Assembly (NCBI GenBank): GCA_963835555.1
Contig: CAWIGC010000024.1
Location: 1-64,000, forward strand
Source: Sulfopaludibacter sp963835555
GTDB lineage: Bacteria; Acidobacteriota; Terriglobia; Bryobacterales; Bryobacteraceae
Length of the DNA stretch: 64,000 nucleotides
Direction: 5' to 3'
Positions 54,544 through 63,685 of this stretch are shown here, piece after piece. The stretch's first letter is position 1. Every line of letters starts with the position of its first letter. Under the pieces are notes generated by a model. The model was not told where the DNA came from. It made no database searches and was given only the letters and a program-made list of their open reading frames with translations. A program made the translations under genes and the position numbers.

Positions 54544-55935
54544 ATGTTTCGTCTGTCCGCGCTGTTGCTGATCGCTTGCGCATCCGCATCCACCCAATCC
54601 CTGCCCCGCCTCCGGGTGAGCGACAATCACCGCTTCCTCGTCGATGCATCCGGCAGGCCGTTTTTCTATCTCGCCGATACCGCCTGGGAAATCTTCCACC
54701 GGCTCACCCGCGAAGAAGCCATTCTTTATCTGGACACGCGCGCCCGCCAGGGATTTACCGCCGTTCAGGCCGTAGCCATCGCTGAGTTCGACGGCCTGCG
54801 CGAGCCCAACGCCTATGGCGCTCTGCCGTTCGTCGATTTCGACCCCGCCCGTCCCGCCGTCTCGACAGGACGGTACGGCTACTGGGACCACGTGGACTTC
54901 ATCGTCAACCAGGCCAACCGGCGCGGCATGTACATTGCCATGCTCCCTGCCTGGGGCCGCTGGGTCACCGATGACCGGGTCATCACCACCAGGAACGCGC
55001 AATCGTACGGCGAGTTCCTCGGCCGCCGGTACGGCCGCAAGGGTGTCATCTGGGTGCTCGGCGGAGACCGCACCGCCAGCGGATTTGAAGACGTCTGGCG
55101 TGCCCTCGCCCGCGGCATCGCCATTGGCGTCTCCGGCAAAGAAGACTATTCCGCCGTCCTGATGACCTTCCATCCGCGCGGCGGCGGAACCTCCTCCACC
55201 TGGTTCCAGAACGACGACTGGCTCGACTTCAACATGCAGCAGAACGGCCACAACACCGCCGCCGCCCGCCAGGCGTGGACCCATATCGCCAACGACTATA
55301 ACCTCACTCCCACCAAGCCCGTCATTGACGGCGAACCCATCTACGAAGACCACCCCATCAATTTCAACGCCCGCGTTAACGGCTACTCCTTCGATGCTCA
55401 CGTGCGCCAGGCTATTTACTACGACCTCTTCGCCGGCGCCTGCGGCCATACCTACGGCAACCACGCCGTGTGGCAGATGTACTCCCCGAAGTACAAGCCC
55501 ATAAACGGCCCCCTGCTCTATTGGACCGGCGCCATCCTGCGCCCCGGAGCCGGCCAGATGCGCTACGCCCGGTGGCTCATCGAGTCCCGCCCCGTCCTCG
55601 CACGCGTGCCCGATCAGTCTTTGGTCGTGGATGAACTCTCTGGCGCGGATCGCGTCGCGGCCACGCGCGGCGATGACTATCTATTCGTCTACAGCGGACA
55701 GGGGCGCCGCTTTACGCTCCGCCTCGGACGCATAGCCGGCAGCACGCTGAGCGGCTTCTGGTACAACCCGCGCAGCGGCGCCTCTACCGCCATCGACCCC
55801 CTGCCCAACCAGGGAACGCACGAGTTCCAGCCGCCCAGCGAAGGCTGGTCCAGCGATTGGGTCCTCATTCTGGACGACGCCTCGAAGCACTACCCCGCGC
55901 CCGCGCCGGCCTCAGGCGGGCGTCCCGGCTTCTAG
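54544..55935 (+). CDS. Secreted GH140-like glycoside hydrolase (DUF4038)
   Basis: A 463-aa protein with a signal peptide (about 1-17), then a DUF4038-type barrel: FFYLADTAWEIFHRL (about 40-54), YWDHVDFIVNQANRRGMY (about 117-134), VIWVLGGDR (about 167-175) carrying the likely acid residue, and VIDGEPIYED (about 260-269) carrying the likely nucleophile. A beta-rich C-terminal domain follows (about 370-450). Known GH140 members are apiosidases acting on pectin; specificity here is unproven. Confidence 0.82.
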   Translation: MFRLSALLLIACASASTQSLPRLRVSDNHRFLVDASGRPFFYLADTAWEIFHRLTREEAILYLDTRARQGFTAVQAVAIAEFDGLREPNAYGALPFVDFDPARPAVSTGRYGYWDHVDFIVNQANRRGMYIAMLPAWGRWVTDDRVITTRNAQSYGEFLGRRYGRKGVIWVLGGDRTASGFEDVWRALARGIAIGVSGKEDYSAVLMTFHPRGGGTSSTWFQNDDWLDFNMQQNGHNTAAARQAWTHIANDYNLTPTKPVIDGEPIYEDHPINFNARVNGYSFDAHVRQAIYYDLFAGACGHTYGNHAVWQMYSPKYKPINGPLLYWTGAILRPGAGQMRYARWLIESRPVLARVPDQSLVVDELSGADRVAATRGDDYLFVYSGQGRRFTLRLGRIAGSTLSGFWYNPRSGASTAIDPLPNQGTHEFQPPSEGWSSDWVLILDDASKHYPAPAPASGGRPGF

Positions 55936-56445
55936 ACCGGACATAAACGGATCCTCGTCGTAACTGCGGCCGTAAATCACCGGAACCGGCGCCTCCAACA
56001 GACGCAGGTACACCGACAGTTGTCCGCGATGGTGATACCAGTGGTTCAGCATGATCGTGCGGAGCAGGACGACGCGCGGCATCGTGAAAATGGTTTTCGC
56101 GCCGGCATTCAAACTCCAGGTGGCCATCGCCGCCGCTTCGCTCAGCCCCTCCATGTATGCCTCGGCGGCCGCAATACTTGCGTCCAGCGTGGTCAGTACC
56201 TCGTCCATGCTGCCCGGTTGCGGAGGATTGAAGTTGGCTGTGGCGGCATCGAACCGGTCCAACTGCGCCAGCTTCGCAATGCTCCCCGGAACCAGCGCGA
56301 TGTGCATGGCCAGTTGTCCTGCCGACATCGAGTGGGGATGCGGCCGCCACTCCAGCTTAGCCGCCGGAATGCGCTGAAGGACTCGTCGGGTCGTGGCCGA
56401 TTCCTGTTGGAATTCGGCCATCATGGGTTCCATCTGTTGGATCAT
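55912..56445 (-). CDS. DinB-family protein
   Basis: A 177-aa four-helix-bundle protein with the usual three His pattern: SAGQLAMHIALVPG (about 40-53), and LNHWYHHRGQLSVYLRLL (about 132-149). These sites bind a divalent metal; many members are thiol-dependent transferases. The 3' end overlaps the convergent hydrolase gene by 24 bp. It is followed upstream by the SRPBCC and ArsR genes on the same strand. Confidence 0.85.
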   Translation of the reverse strand: MIQQMEPMMAEFQQESATTRRVLQRIPAAKLEWRPHPHSMSAGQLAMHIALVPGSIAKLAQLDRFDAATANFNPPQPGSMDEVLTTLDASIAAAEAYMEGLSEAAAMATWSLNAGAKTIFTMPRVVLLRTIMLNHWYHHRGQLSVYLRLLEAPVPVIYGRSYDEDPFMSGLEAGTPA

Positions 56446-56448
56446 CGT

Positions 56449-56913
56449 TCATTTCTCCCTGGCAATCTCTCTGCATTCCGCGCGCGCCTTCGCGCGCTCG
56501 TTTATCCGATTCCAGCCTCCCGTAACACCCTGCCGGTGGCTCTCCTGAATCAGCCCGAGCGCCGAGTGGCGAAAGCTGATCAGCGTCTCTCCCTCCACCT
56601 CGCTCAGCCGGTATTGCACATTGGAGATCACCGGATAGGACATGAATAACGGTCCCGTGATTTCCAGCAGGGTAGGCCGCTTGATGGCCTGCACCTGTCC
56701 CCAGAAGTGGCCGTCGCCATTGCCCAAATCGCGATACCATCTTCCGCCCGGCCACGCCTCCAGCTTCATCGGCAGCGACTGCCCGTTGGCTTCGTTGGCC
56801 GGACCCATTTCCTCCAGCACCGCCGCGAAAGTGACCTCCAGCGGTGCGCGCACGCGAATTTCCTGCGTGACGGTGAGCGTTAAATCTTCGATGGTCTGTA
56901 CGGTCAGATTCAT
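56449..56913 (-). CDS. SRPBCC (AHSA1/START-like) protein
   Basis: A 154-aa protein from ATG 56913: IRVRAPLEVTFAAVLEEMG (about 18-36), MKLEAWPGGRWYRDLGNGDGHFWGQV and LISFRHSALG typical of activator of Hsp90 ATPase-like/polyketide cyclase folds, quoted in parts. It is often encoded next to ArsR regulators, as here; its start overlaps the arsR stop by 4 bp. Ligand unknown. Confidence 0.83.
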   Translation of the reverse strand: MNLTVQTIEDLTLTVTQEIRVRAPLEVTFAAVLEEMGPANEANGQSLPMKLEAWPGGRWYRDLGNGDGHFWGQVQAIKRPTLLEITGPLFMSYPVISNVQYRLSEVEGETLISFRHSALGLIQESHRQGVTGGWNRINERAKARAECREIAREK

Positions 56914-57237
56914 TTCTTCTCCTGCTCGGCGCGCTCCTTGATCCGCGTCAACTTGTCGCGCCAGTATTTCTCGAACGTCCCGGTCCACTCGTGCAGCGGC
57001 CGGATGCCCTCTGCGTTGGTCTTGTACAACATCCTGCGGCCATCCCGCCGCACCTGCACTAAACCCACATCCAAAAGCACGCGGAGATGCTTGGACACCG
57101 AGGGCTGAGCCAGCCCCAAACTCCCCACAATGTCTCCTACCGCCCGCTCCTGCAGCACCAGGTAGCTCAGAATCTCGCCGGCGTTTCGGTTCGGCGATTG
57201 CATTGAAAGCGTCGGATGTGGTGGCTGCCCGGGACAC
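56910..57237 (-). CDS. ArsR-family transcriptional regulator, frameshift near the N-terminus
   Basis: The conserved ArsR start (RAATTSDAFNAIAEPKRR) from GTG 57237 is in one frame and the remaining 90 residues (ILSYLVLQERAVGDIV, LAQPSVSKHLRVLLDVGLV, RRMLYKTNAEGI) in another. One extra base near 57185-57190 (CGCCGGCGAG) explains this. If the indel is real, translation could only begin at ATG 57203. There are no metal-binding Cys residues, so it is of the PSVSKHL type that pairs with SRPBCC proteins. A perfect palindrome lies 10 bp upstream. Confidence 0.8.
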
Positions 57238-57247
57238 TGATTAAATT

Positions 57248-57267
57248 ATATTCCCATATGGGAATAT
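57248..57267. promoter_or_regulatory. 20-bp perfect palindrome ATATTCCCATATGGGAATAT
   Basis: Located between the divergent arsR (start 57237) and the beta-lactamase gene (start 57289). A perfect dyad of this length matches the operators of ArsR/SRPBCC loci and could control both directions. Confidence 0.75.
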
Positions 57268-57288
57268 GTCAAGCGGTATTGTGTAAGG

Positions 57289-58128
57289 ATGCTCCGCTTT
57301 TCGCTGCTTCTTCTGGCCGCCATCGCCGCCGCTCAAAACGGTCCCGATAACCAGCCCTTTCCCGCCTACCGCATCGCCGGCAATGTGTACTATGTGGGCG
57401 CCTCCGATATCACCGCCTACCTGGTCACCACGCCCGCCGGCCACATTCTCATCAACAGCGGATACGAGAACACGCCGCCGCTCATTCGCGACAGCATCGT
57501 CAAACTCGGGTTCAATCCGCGCGACGTGAAGATCCTGCTCAACAGCCAGGCCCACGGCGACCACGTAGCCGGGCAGGCCGCCATGCAGCGTATCACCGGA
57601 GCGAAGATCTACTCCAGCCTGCCCGAAGTCGCCGTGCTTGAAAGCGGCGGCAAGGCCGACCCCCGCTGGGGCCGCGAGCAGACGTACTCGCCGGTGAAGG
57701 TCGATCACGTGGTCCGCGACCTGGAAGAAGTCACGCTCGGCGGCGTGACCCTGGTGGCTCACATGACCCCCGGACACAGCATCGGCTGCACCACCTGGAC
57801 CACGCGCGTCACCCAGGACGGCAAGACCTACGACGTAGTCATAGTGGGTGGCACCACCATCAATCCGGGAGTCGAATTTGTCCGCAAGCCCACCTATCCC
57901 GGCATCGCCGAAGATTATGCCCGCACCTTCCGCATCCTGCGCGCGCTGCACTGCGACATCTTCCTGGGGGCGCACGGCGGTTATTACGGCATGAAGGAAA
58001 AGTACGCCAGGATGGCCGCCGGGCCAGCCGTGAATCCCTTCATCGATCCCGCCGGCTATCGCGCCTTCATCGATCGCTCCGACAAAACCTTTCAGGAAGC
58101 GCTGGCCAAAGAGAAGGCCGCCCGATGA
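57289..58128 (+). CDS. Subclass B3-like metallo-beta-lactamase with Gln at the first zinc-ligand position
   Basis: A 279-aa periplasmic protein with a signal peptide (about 1-15). The zinc motif is SQAHGDH (Q87, H89, D91, H92), where B3 enzymes have HxHxDH. A Gln at this place is known from GOB-type enzymes. The other ligands are in TPGHSIGCT and GAHGGYYG. FKP-like C-terminal elements and length fit B3. It may hydrolyse beta-lactams or another substrate. It lies opposite the arsR palindrome and overlaps the next gene by 4 bp. Confidence 0.85.
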   Translation: MLRFSLLLLAAIAAAQNGPDNQPFPAYRIAGNVYYVGASDITAYLVTTPAGHILINSGYENTPPLIRDSIVKLGFNPRDVKILLNSQAHGDHVAGQAAMQRITGAKIYSSLPEVAVLESGGKADPRWGREQTYSPVKVDHVVRDLEEVTLGGVTLVAHMTPGHSIGCTTWTTRVTQDGKTYDVVIVGGTTINPGVEFVRKPTYPGIAEDYARTFRILRALHCDIFLGAHGGYYGMKEKYARMAAGPAVNPFIDPAGYRAFIDRSDKTFQEALAKEKAAR

Positions 58129-58766
58129 AGCTCCCGCAACGCACCACCATGGCGGGGCGCACCGTCACCCTAACCCCGCTGGATCCCGTCGCGCATGCCG
58201 AATCGCTCTTCACCAAAACGCACGGGGCGGAAAAAGAACAGCTCTGGCAGTACATGGGCGATGGTCCGTTCCCCGGCCGCGCCGCCTTCGACGAAAGCCT
58301 CCACCGCAAAGCGGCCTCCGAAGATCCCCTGTTCTACGCCATTCTGGACAATGCCGGCGGCGCCGCCATGGGCTATGCCGCCTACCTGCGCATCGAACCG
58401 GCGCACCGCTGCATCGAGGTGGGGAACATCGTCTACACGCCCGAATTGCAGCGCACCACCGGCGCCACCGAAGCCATGTACCTGATGGCGCGCTACGTCT
58501 TCGAAGAGCTTGGCTATCGCCGCTACGAGTGGAAATGCAACGCGCTCAACGCGCCTTCGCGCCGCGCCGCCCAGCGCTTCGGATTCACCTTCGAGGGCAT
58601 CTTCCGCCAGCACATGGTCGTCAAGGGCCTCAATCGCGACACCGCCTGGTTCGCCATGCTGGATTCGGAATGGCCGGCGCGCAAAGCCAGTTTCGAACGC
58701 TGGCTCTCACCCGAAAACTTCGACGCCGCCGGCCATCAGAAGCGAAGCCTTTCGTCCCTTCACTGA
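58125..58766 (+). CDS. GNAT-family N-acetyltransferase
   Basis: A 213-aa RimJ/RimL-type acetyltransferase: MGYAAYLRIEPAHRCIEVGN (about 83-102), YTPELQRTTGATEAMYLM (acetyl-CoA site region) and NALNAPSRRAAQRFGFTFEG (about 143-162). Its ATG overlaps the beta-lactamase stop (ATGA), so expression is coupled. Substrate unknown; antibiotic or peptide acetylation is possible. Confidence 0.88.
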   Translation: MKLPQRTTMAGRTVTLTPLDPVAHAESLFTKTHGAEKEQLWQYMGDGPFPGRAAFDESLHRKAASEDPLFYAILDNAGGAAMGYAAYLRIEPAHRCIEVGNIVYTPELQRTTGATEAMYLMARYVFEELGYRRYEWKCNALNAPSRRAAQRFGFTFEGIFRQHMVVKGLNRDTAWFAMLDSEWPARKASFERWLSPENFDAAGHQKRSLSSLH

Positions 58767-58837
58767 GCGTCTGTGCTCTTGTGAGTCGATGTTAGTCGTA
58801 ACATCTGAGTCGCGCGGACGGTGCTAGACTGTCACCG

Positions 58838-59365
58838 ATGAACCGGACACGCTTCCTCCTGATGGCGGCCTTCGCGCTGCTCGCGGGCCTCGCCGCATTG
58901 GCGCAAAACGATGGACCCGGAGCCGGACAGGGCTGGCTTCCCGAATTCAACCATGCGTCCCGCCAGATTCTGGCGCTCGCCGAAGCGACCCCTGCCGAAA
59001 AATTCTCCTGGCGTCCCGGCCCGGGAGTGCGTTCGGTCAGCGAAGTCTACATGCACATCGCCATCTCCAATTTCTTCCTCCTTCAGCAGGCCGGAGTCAA
59101 GTTGGAGAACCCGCCGAAAATGGCGCCCGACACCGAGAAGACCGTGAAGGACAAAACCGATGTGATCCGCTGGCTGAAGGATTCATTCGACGCCGTGCGG
59201 AAGGCTTATCCGCCCACCGCGCCGCAGAAGGCCGTCAAGTTCTTCGGCGCGGATTCCAACGTCGAGAACATCTACCTAAGACTCCTGGTCCACAATCACG
59301 AACACATGGGCCAATCCATCGCCTACGCCCGCACTAACGGCATTGTGCCACCCTGGTCCAAGTAG
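58838..59365 (+). CDS. Secreted DinB-family protein
   Basis: A 175-aa protein with a signal peptide (about 1-22), unlike the cytosolic DinB protein at 55.9 kb. His positions are in SEVYMHIAISNFF (about 67-79) and LVHNHEHMGQSIAYART (about 148-164). Extracytoplasmic DinB-like proteins are common in this phylum; no function is assigned. Confidence 0.8.
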   Translation: MNRTRFLLMAAFALLAGLAALAQNDGPGAGQGWLPEFNHASRQILALAEATPAEKFSWRPGPGVRSVSEVYMHIAISNFFLLQQAGVKLENPPKMAPDTEKTVKDKTDVIRWLKDSFDAVRKAYPPTAPQKAVKFFGADSNVENIYLRLLVHNHEHMGQSIAYARTNGIVPPWSK

Positions 59366-59379
59366 ACAGCTTGCCGGTT

Positions 59380-59907
59380 CTACGGCTTCACCCGGTACAG
59401 CACGTGCCGTCGCAAAGGGTGCCCCTCGGGCAACCGGGGATGATCGAAATCGTCCGCCGGATCGTGCGTCATACCGATCTTTTCCATCACCCTCCGCGAG
59501 GGCCGGTTGGCGGGCACGGTAAATGCCACAATTTCCGTCAACGCCAACTCCCCGAACGCGTGACGGAGCACCTCGCGCGCCCCCTCCGTCGCCAGTCCCC
59601 GTCCCCAGTACGCCTTCGCCAGCCGCCAGCCGATCTCCACGCAGGGGGTGAAAGGCGCCTCGAATACAGGCACGGAAATCCCGATGAATCCGGTGAAATC
59701 GCCGCCATCCCGCAACTCCGCCGCATAGAACGTGAAGCCGCGCTGCTCCCTCTGTGCGTCAATGCGGTCCGCCAGCGCGTCGCTCTCCTGCCGCGATAGC
59801 ACCGAGGGAAAGTAGCGCATCGCTTCGGGGTCTGCATTCATCCTATAGAAGGGGTTACGATCGGATTCGCGCCACGCTCTCAGCAGCAAACGCGCCGTCT
59901 GGATCAC
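59380..59907 (-). CDS. GNAT-family N-acetyltransferase (RimJ-like)
   Basis: A 175-aa protein starting MIQTARLLLRAWRESD, the usual beginning of this subfamily. ILW-type core is represented by IGWRLAKAYWGRGLATEGAREVL (about 101-123, quoted as the acetyl-CoA-binding region) and ending VPANRPSRRVMEKIGM. It is convergent with the DinB gene. No operon partner. Confidence 0.88.
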   Translation of the reverse strand: MIQTARLLLRAWRESDRNPFYRMNADPEAMRYFPSVLSRQESDALADRIDAQREQRGFTFYAAELRDGGDFTGFIGISVPVFEAPFTPCVEIGWRLAKAYWGRGLATEGAREVLRHAFGELALTEIVAFTVPANRPSRRVMEKIGMTHDPADDFDHPRLPEGHPLRRHVLYRVKP

Positions 59908-59968
59908 TCACGGTATCATAGATAAGGAAAGCGCCCCCTCGCAAATGCCTCTGCACTCCGAACCGGAC

Positions 59969-62900
59969 ATGGGAATCAATAGCTGGCTCGAAGACGAGCT
60001 ATATCAACAATATCTGCACGACCGCTCCACCGTGGACGAAAGCTGGAAGCACATCTTTGAGAAGACCAACGGTCTCACGCCCTCGGCCCCGGCCCTGGCT
60101 CCTCCGAAAAAGGATGCAGCTCCCGCGCCGGAGCCCCTGGCGGGCGAACAGCTTCAGCCCCTGCGCGGCGCCGCCGGCAAGATCGCCGAGAACATGGCCG
60201 CCAGCGTGACCATCCCGCTGGCCACCTCGCAGCGCACCATCGCCGTCAAGGTGATGGACGAGAACCGCCGCATCATCAATCAGCACCGCACGCTCGTCGG
60301 CAAGAGCAAGGTCTCCTACACCCACCTCATCGGCTGGGCCATCGTGAAGGCCCTGGAAGAGCTTCCCGGCATCAACCACGCCTACGCCGAAAAGGACGGC
60401 CAGCCGTATCCGCCTGGTGCGGCCCCAGGTCAACCTGGGAATCGCCGTGGATGTCGCCGGCAAGGACGGCGCCCGCAGCCTGATGGTGCCCAACATCAAG
60501 AACGCCGGCGCCTCAATTTCCAGGAGTACGTGACCGCCTTCGACGATCTGGTGGCCCGCGCCCGCACCGGCAAACTCACCCCCGCCGATTTCCAGGGCAC
60601 CACCATTTCGCTGACCAACCCCGGCACGGTCGGCACCATGTCTTCCAGCCCGCGCCTCATGACCGGGCAGGGCGCCATCATCGCCGCCGGCGCCATCGAT
60701 TATCCCGGCCGAGTATCACGGCGCCGCCGCCGAAACCCGCGCCATCCTGGGCATCAGCAAGGTGATGACCCTCACCTGCACCTACGATCACCGCATCATT
60801 CAGGGCGCCGAATCGGGCGCGTTCCTGGGCACGCGTGCAGGCCCTGCTGGACGGCAAAGACGGCTTCTACGAAGAGATGTTCGATCACCTGCACATGCCG
60901 CACCAGCCGGTGCGCTGGGAGACCGACCGCAAGCCTCTGCTGCCCGGCATGACCTCCGCCCGCACCGCCGAAATCGCCAAGGAAGCCGGGATCATGCAGA
61001 TGATCAACGCCTACCGCGTGCGCGGCCACCTGATCGCCGATCTCGACCCGCTGGGCCACGAACCCAGCTACCACCCCGAACTCGACCCGGAAACCTACGG
61101 GCTCACCATCTGGGACCTGGACCGCGAATTCCTCACCGGCAGCCTCGGCGAAGCCATCGGCGAAGGCGCCCCCAAACCCGTCGCCACCCTGCGCGAAATC
61201 CTCGAAACCCTGCGCCAGACCTACTGCGGCAAAATCGGCTGCGAGTACATGAACATCCAGGTGCCGGAGCAGAAGCGCTGGCTGCAGCAGCCGCATGGAG
61301 CCGGAAGCCAACCAACTGGCCGCTGGACCGCGACACCCGCCTGCGCATTCTGAAGCACCTCGTGCGCGGCCGAGGAGTTCGAGCATTTCCTGCATTCCCG
61401 CTTCGTGGGCCAGAAGCGCTTCGCCCTGGAAGGCGGCGAAACCGCCATCGCCATCCTGGAAGAGATCGCTGGAGCGCGCCGCGGCCGATGAACGTCCACG
61501 AAATGGTGATCGGCATGGCCCACCGCGGCCGCCTCAACATCCTGGCCAACGTCGTCGGCAAAGACGTCAAGCAGATCTTCAGCGAATTCGAAGGCGAAAT
61601 CGACCCCGCCAGCACGCAGGGCTCGGGCGACGTGAAGTATCACCTGGGCGCCACCGGCCATCGCACCACCGATACCGGGAAGGAGATCGTCGTCTCGCTT
61701 TCGCCCAACCCGAGCCACCTGGAAGCGGTCGATCCGGTGGTGGAAGGCATCGTGCGGCCCAAGCAGGACCGCCTCGGCGACACCGCCCGCGAACGCGTCA
61801 TCCCCGTGCTGATCCACGGCGACGCGGCCTTCGCCGGGCAGGGCGTGGTGGCCGAAACCCTGAACCTTTCGCAGCTCGACGGCTACTCCACCGGCGGCAC
61901 CATCCACCTCATCATCAACAACCAGATCGGCTTCACCACCATCCCCGACGAATCGCGCTCCACGCCCTATTCCACCGACGTGGCGCGCGGCGTGCAGGCG
62001 CCCATCTTCCACGTCAACGGCGACGATCCCGAAGCCGCCATCCGCGTGGTCCAGATCGCTTTCGATTACCGCCAGCAGTTCAAGAAGGACGTGGTGATCG
62101 ACATGATCTGCTATCGCCGCCACGGCCACAACGAAGGCGACGATCCCAGCTACACCCAGCCCCTGCTGTACCGCAAGATCAAGGAGCATCCTCCGGTCAG
62201 CAGTCCTCTACTCCGAGCGCCTGGTGCGCGAAGGCGCCATCAACGCAGAGGAAGTCCAGGAGATGCGCAAGGGCGTGGCACAGCGCCTCGGCGAAGCCTA
62301 CGACGCCGTCAAGCAGCGCTCCGAGCGGTATGAACTGCAGGAACTGAGCGCCGTTACCGATGCGACGATTTCGGCGGCTTCTGCCCGCGCACCGCGGTGA
62401 ACCAGCAGGTGCTGGAACGCGTCATCCGCGGCACCACCCAGTTCCCCGAGAATTTCCATCTGCATCCCAAGCTGCGCAGCTTCGTCGAGAAGCGGCGCGA
62501 TGCCATCGAAAAGCACGACTCCGCTCGATTGGGCCTTCGGCGAAGCGCTGGCGTTCGGCACGCTGGTGCTGGAGGGCACCCCGGTGCGGCTCAGCGGGCA
62601 GGATTCCGGCCGCGGCACCTTCAGCCAGCGCCACCTGGCCTTCTACGATTCCGAAAACGGCCGCCGTCACGTCCCCATGCAGCACATTTCGCCCGACCAG
62701 GCGAAATTCGACGTGCTCGACAGTTCGCTCAGCGAGTACGCCGTGCTGGGCTTCGAGTTCGGCTACAGCGTGGCCGATCCGCTCACCCTGGTCATCTGGG
62801 AAGCGCAGTTCGGCGATTTCGCCAACGGCGCGCAGATCATGATCGACCAGTTCATCTCCTGCTCCGAACAGAAGTGGGGCCAGCCCAGCGGCCTGGTCAT

Positions 62901-63621
62901 GCTGCTGCCGCACGGCTACGAAGGGCAGGGGCCGGAGCATTCCAGCGCCCGCATCGAGCGCTTCCTCACCCTGTGCGCGGAAAACAATATGTACGTGGCC
63001 AACTGCACCACGCCGGCGCAGTATTTCCACTTGCTGCGCCGCCAGATGTACGGCGGACCAGACCGCCGCGGCACGCGCAAGCCGCTGGTCATCTTCACGC
63101 CCAAGAGCCTGCTGCGCCATCCGCGCGCCGTTTCCACGCTGCACGATTTCACCGCCGGCGGCTTCACCGAAATTCTGGATGACGCTCTGGTCGCGGATTC
63201 CGCCGCCGTTTCCCGCGTGGTCTTCTGCTCCGGCAAGATCTACTACGATCTGCTGGCCGCTCGCGAAGAACGCAAGGCCGGCCACGTCGCCCTGGTGCGC
63301 GTGGAACAGCTTTATCCGTTCGCCTCCAGCCAGGCGCGCGAAATCCTGCGGCGCTATCCACCCTCCGCCGAGGTGGTGTGGGCGCAGGAAGAGCCGCGCA
63401 ATATGGGCTCGTGGCGTGTGCTTCGCGAACTGATCCAGCCGCTGCTCGACGAAACCCAACGCGAAGTGCGCTACGTCGGCCGCCCCGAAAGCGCCAGCCC
63501 CGCCACCGGCTCCGGCAAGCGCCATCAGCAGGAAGCCGCGGAGATTCTGAACGACGCTCTGACCCCCGGCGCCATCTCGCAAACCAAACGCGTGCGCCTG
63601 GTAGCCCGCAGAAAAAAGTAA
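59969..63621 (+). CDS. kgd: 2-oxoglutarate decarboxylase/dehydrogenase fused to an E2-like domain (mycobacterial Kgd type), many frameshifts
   Basis: A TCA-cycle enzyme; joined length would be about 1,217 aa. The start MGINSWLEDELYQQYLHD is the E1 N-terminal segment, followed by an Ala/Pro linker, an E2 acyltransferase-like domain with TYDHRIIQGAESG, then TPP-dependent E1 with GDAAFAGQGVVAETLN, NNQIGFTT and MICYRRHGHNEGDDP. About eleven frame changes lie between 60.4 and 62.5 kb; those I could resolve near 60408, 60704, 60829, 61293, 61317, 61373, 61470, 61492, 62206 and 62524 are +1, near 60507 is -1. The last 1.1 kb is clean. No lipoyl domain or partner E3 is adjacent. Confidence 0.8.
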
Positions 63622-63623
63622 AA

Positions 63624-63639
63624 CAGGCCCCGTGGCCTG
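63624..63639 (+). terminator. Hairpin after the 2-oxoglutarate dehydrogenase gene
   Basis: CAGGCC-CCGT-GGCCTG forms a 6-bp GC-rich stem 3 bp after the stop codon. No U run follows, so it is only a weak candidate. Confidence 0.35.
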
Positions 63640-63685
63640 CCAACCCACCCGCGCGTGGTGTTAATCTATTCGGCAGAGGATTCCC

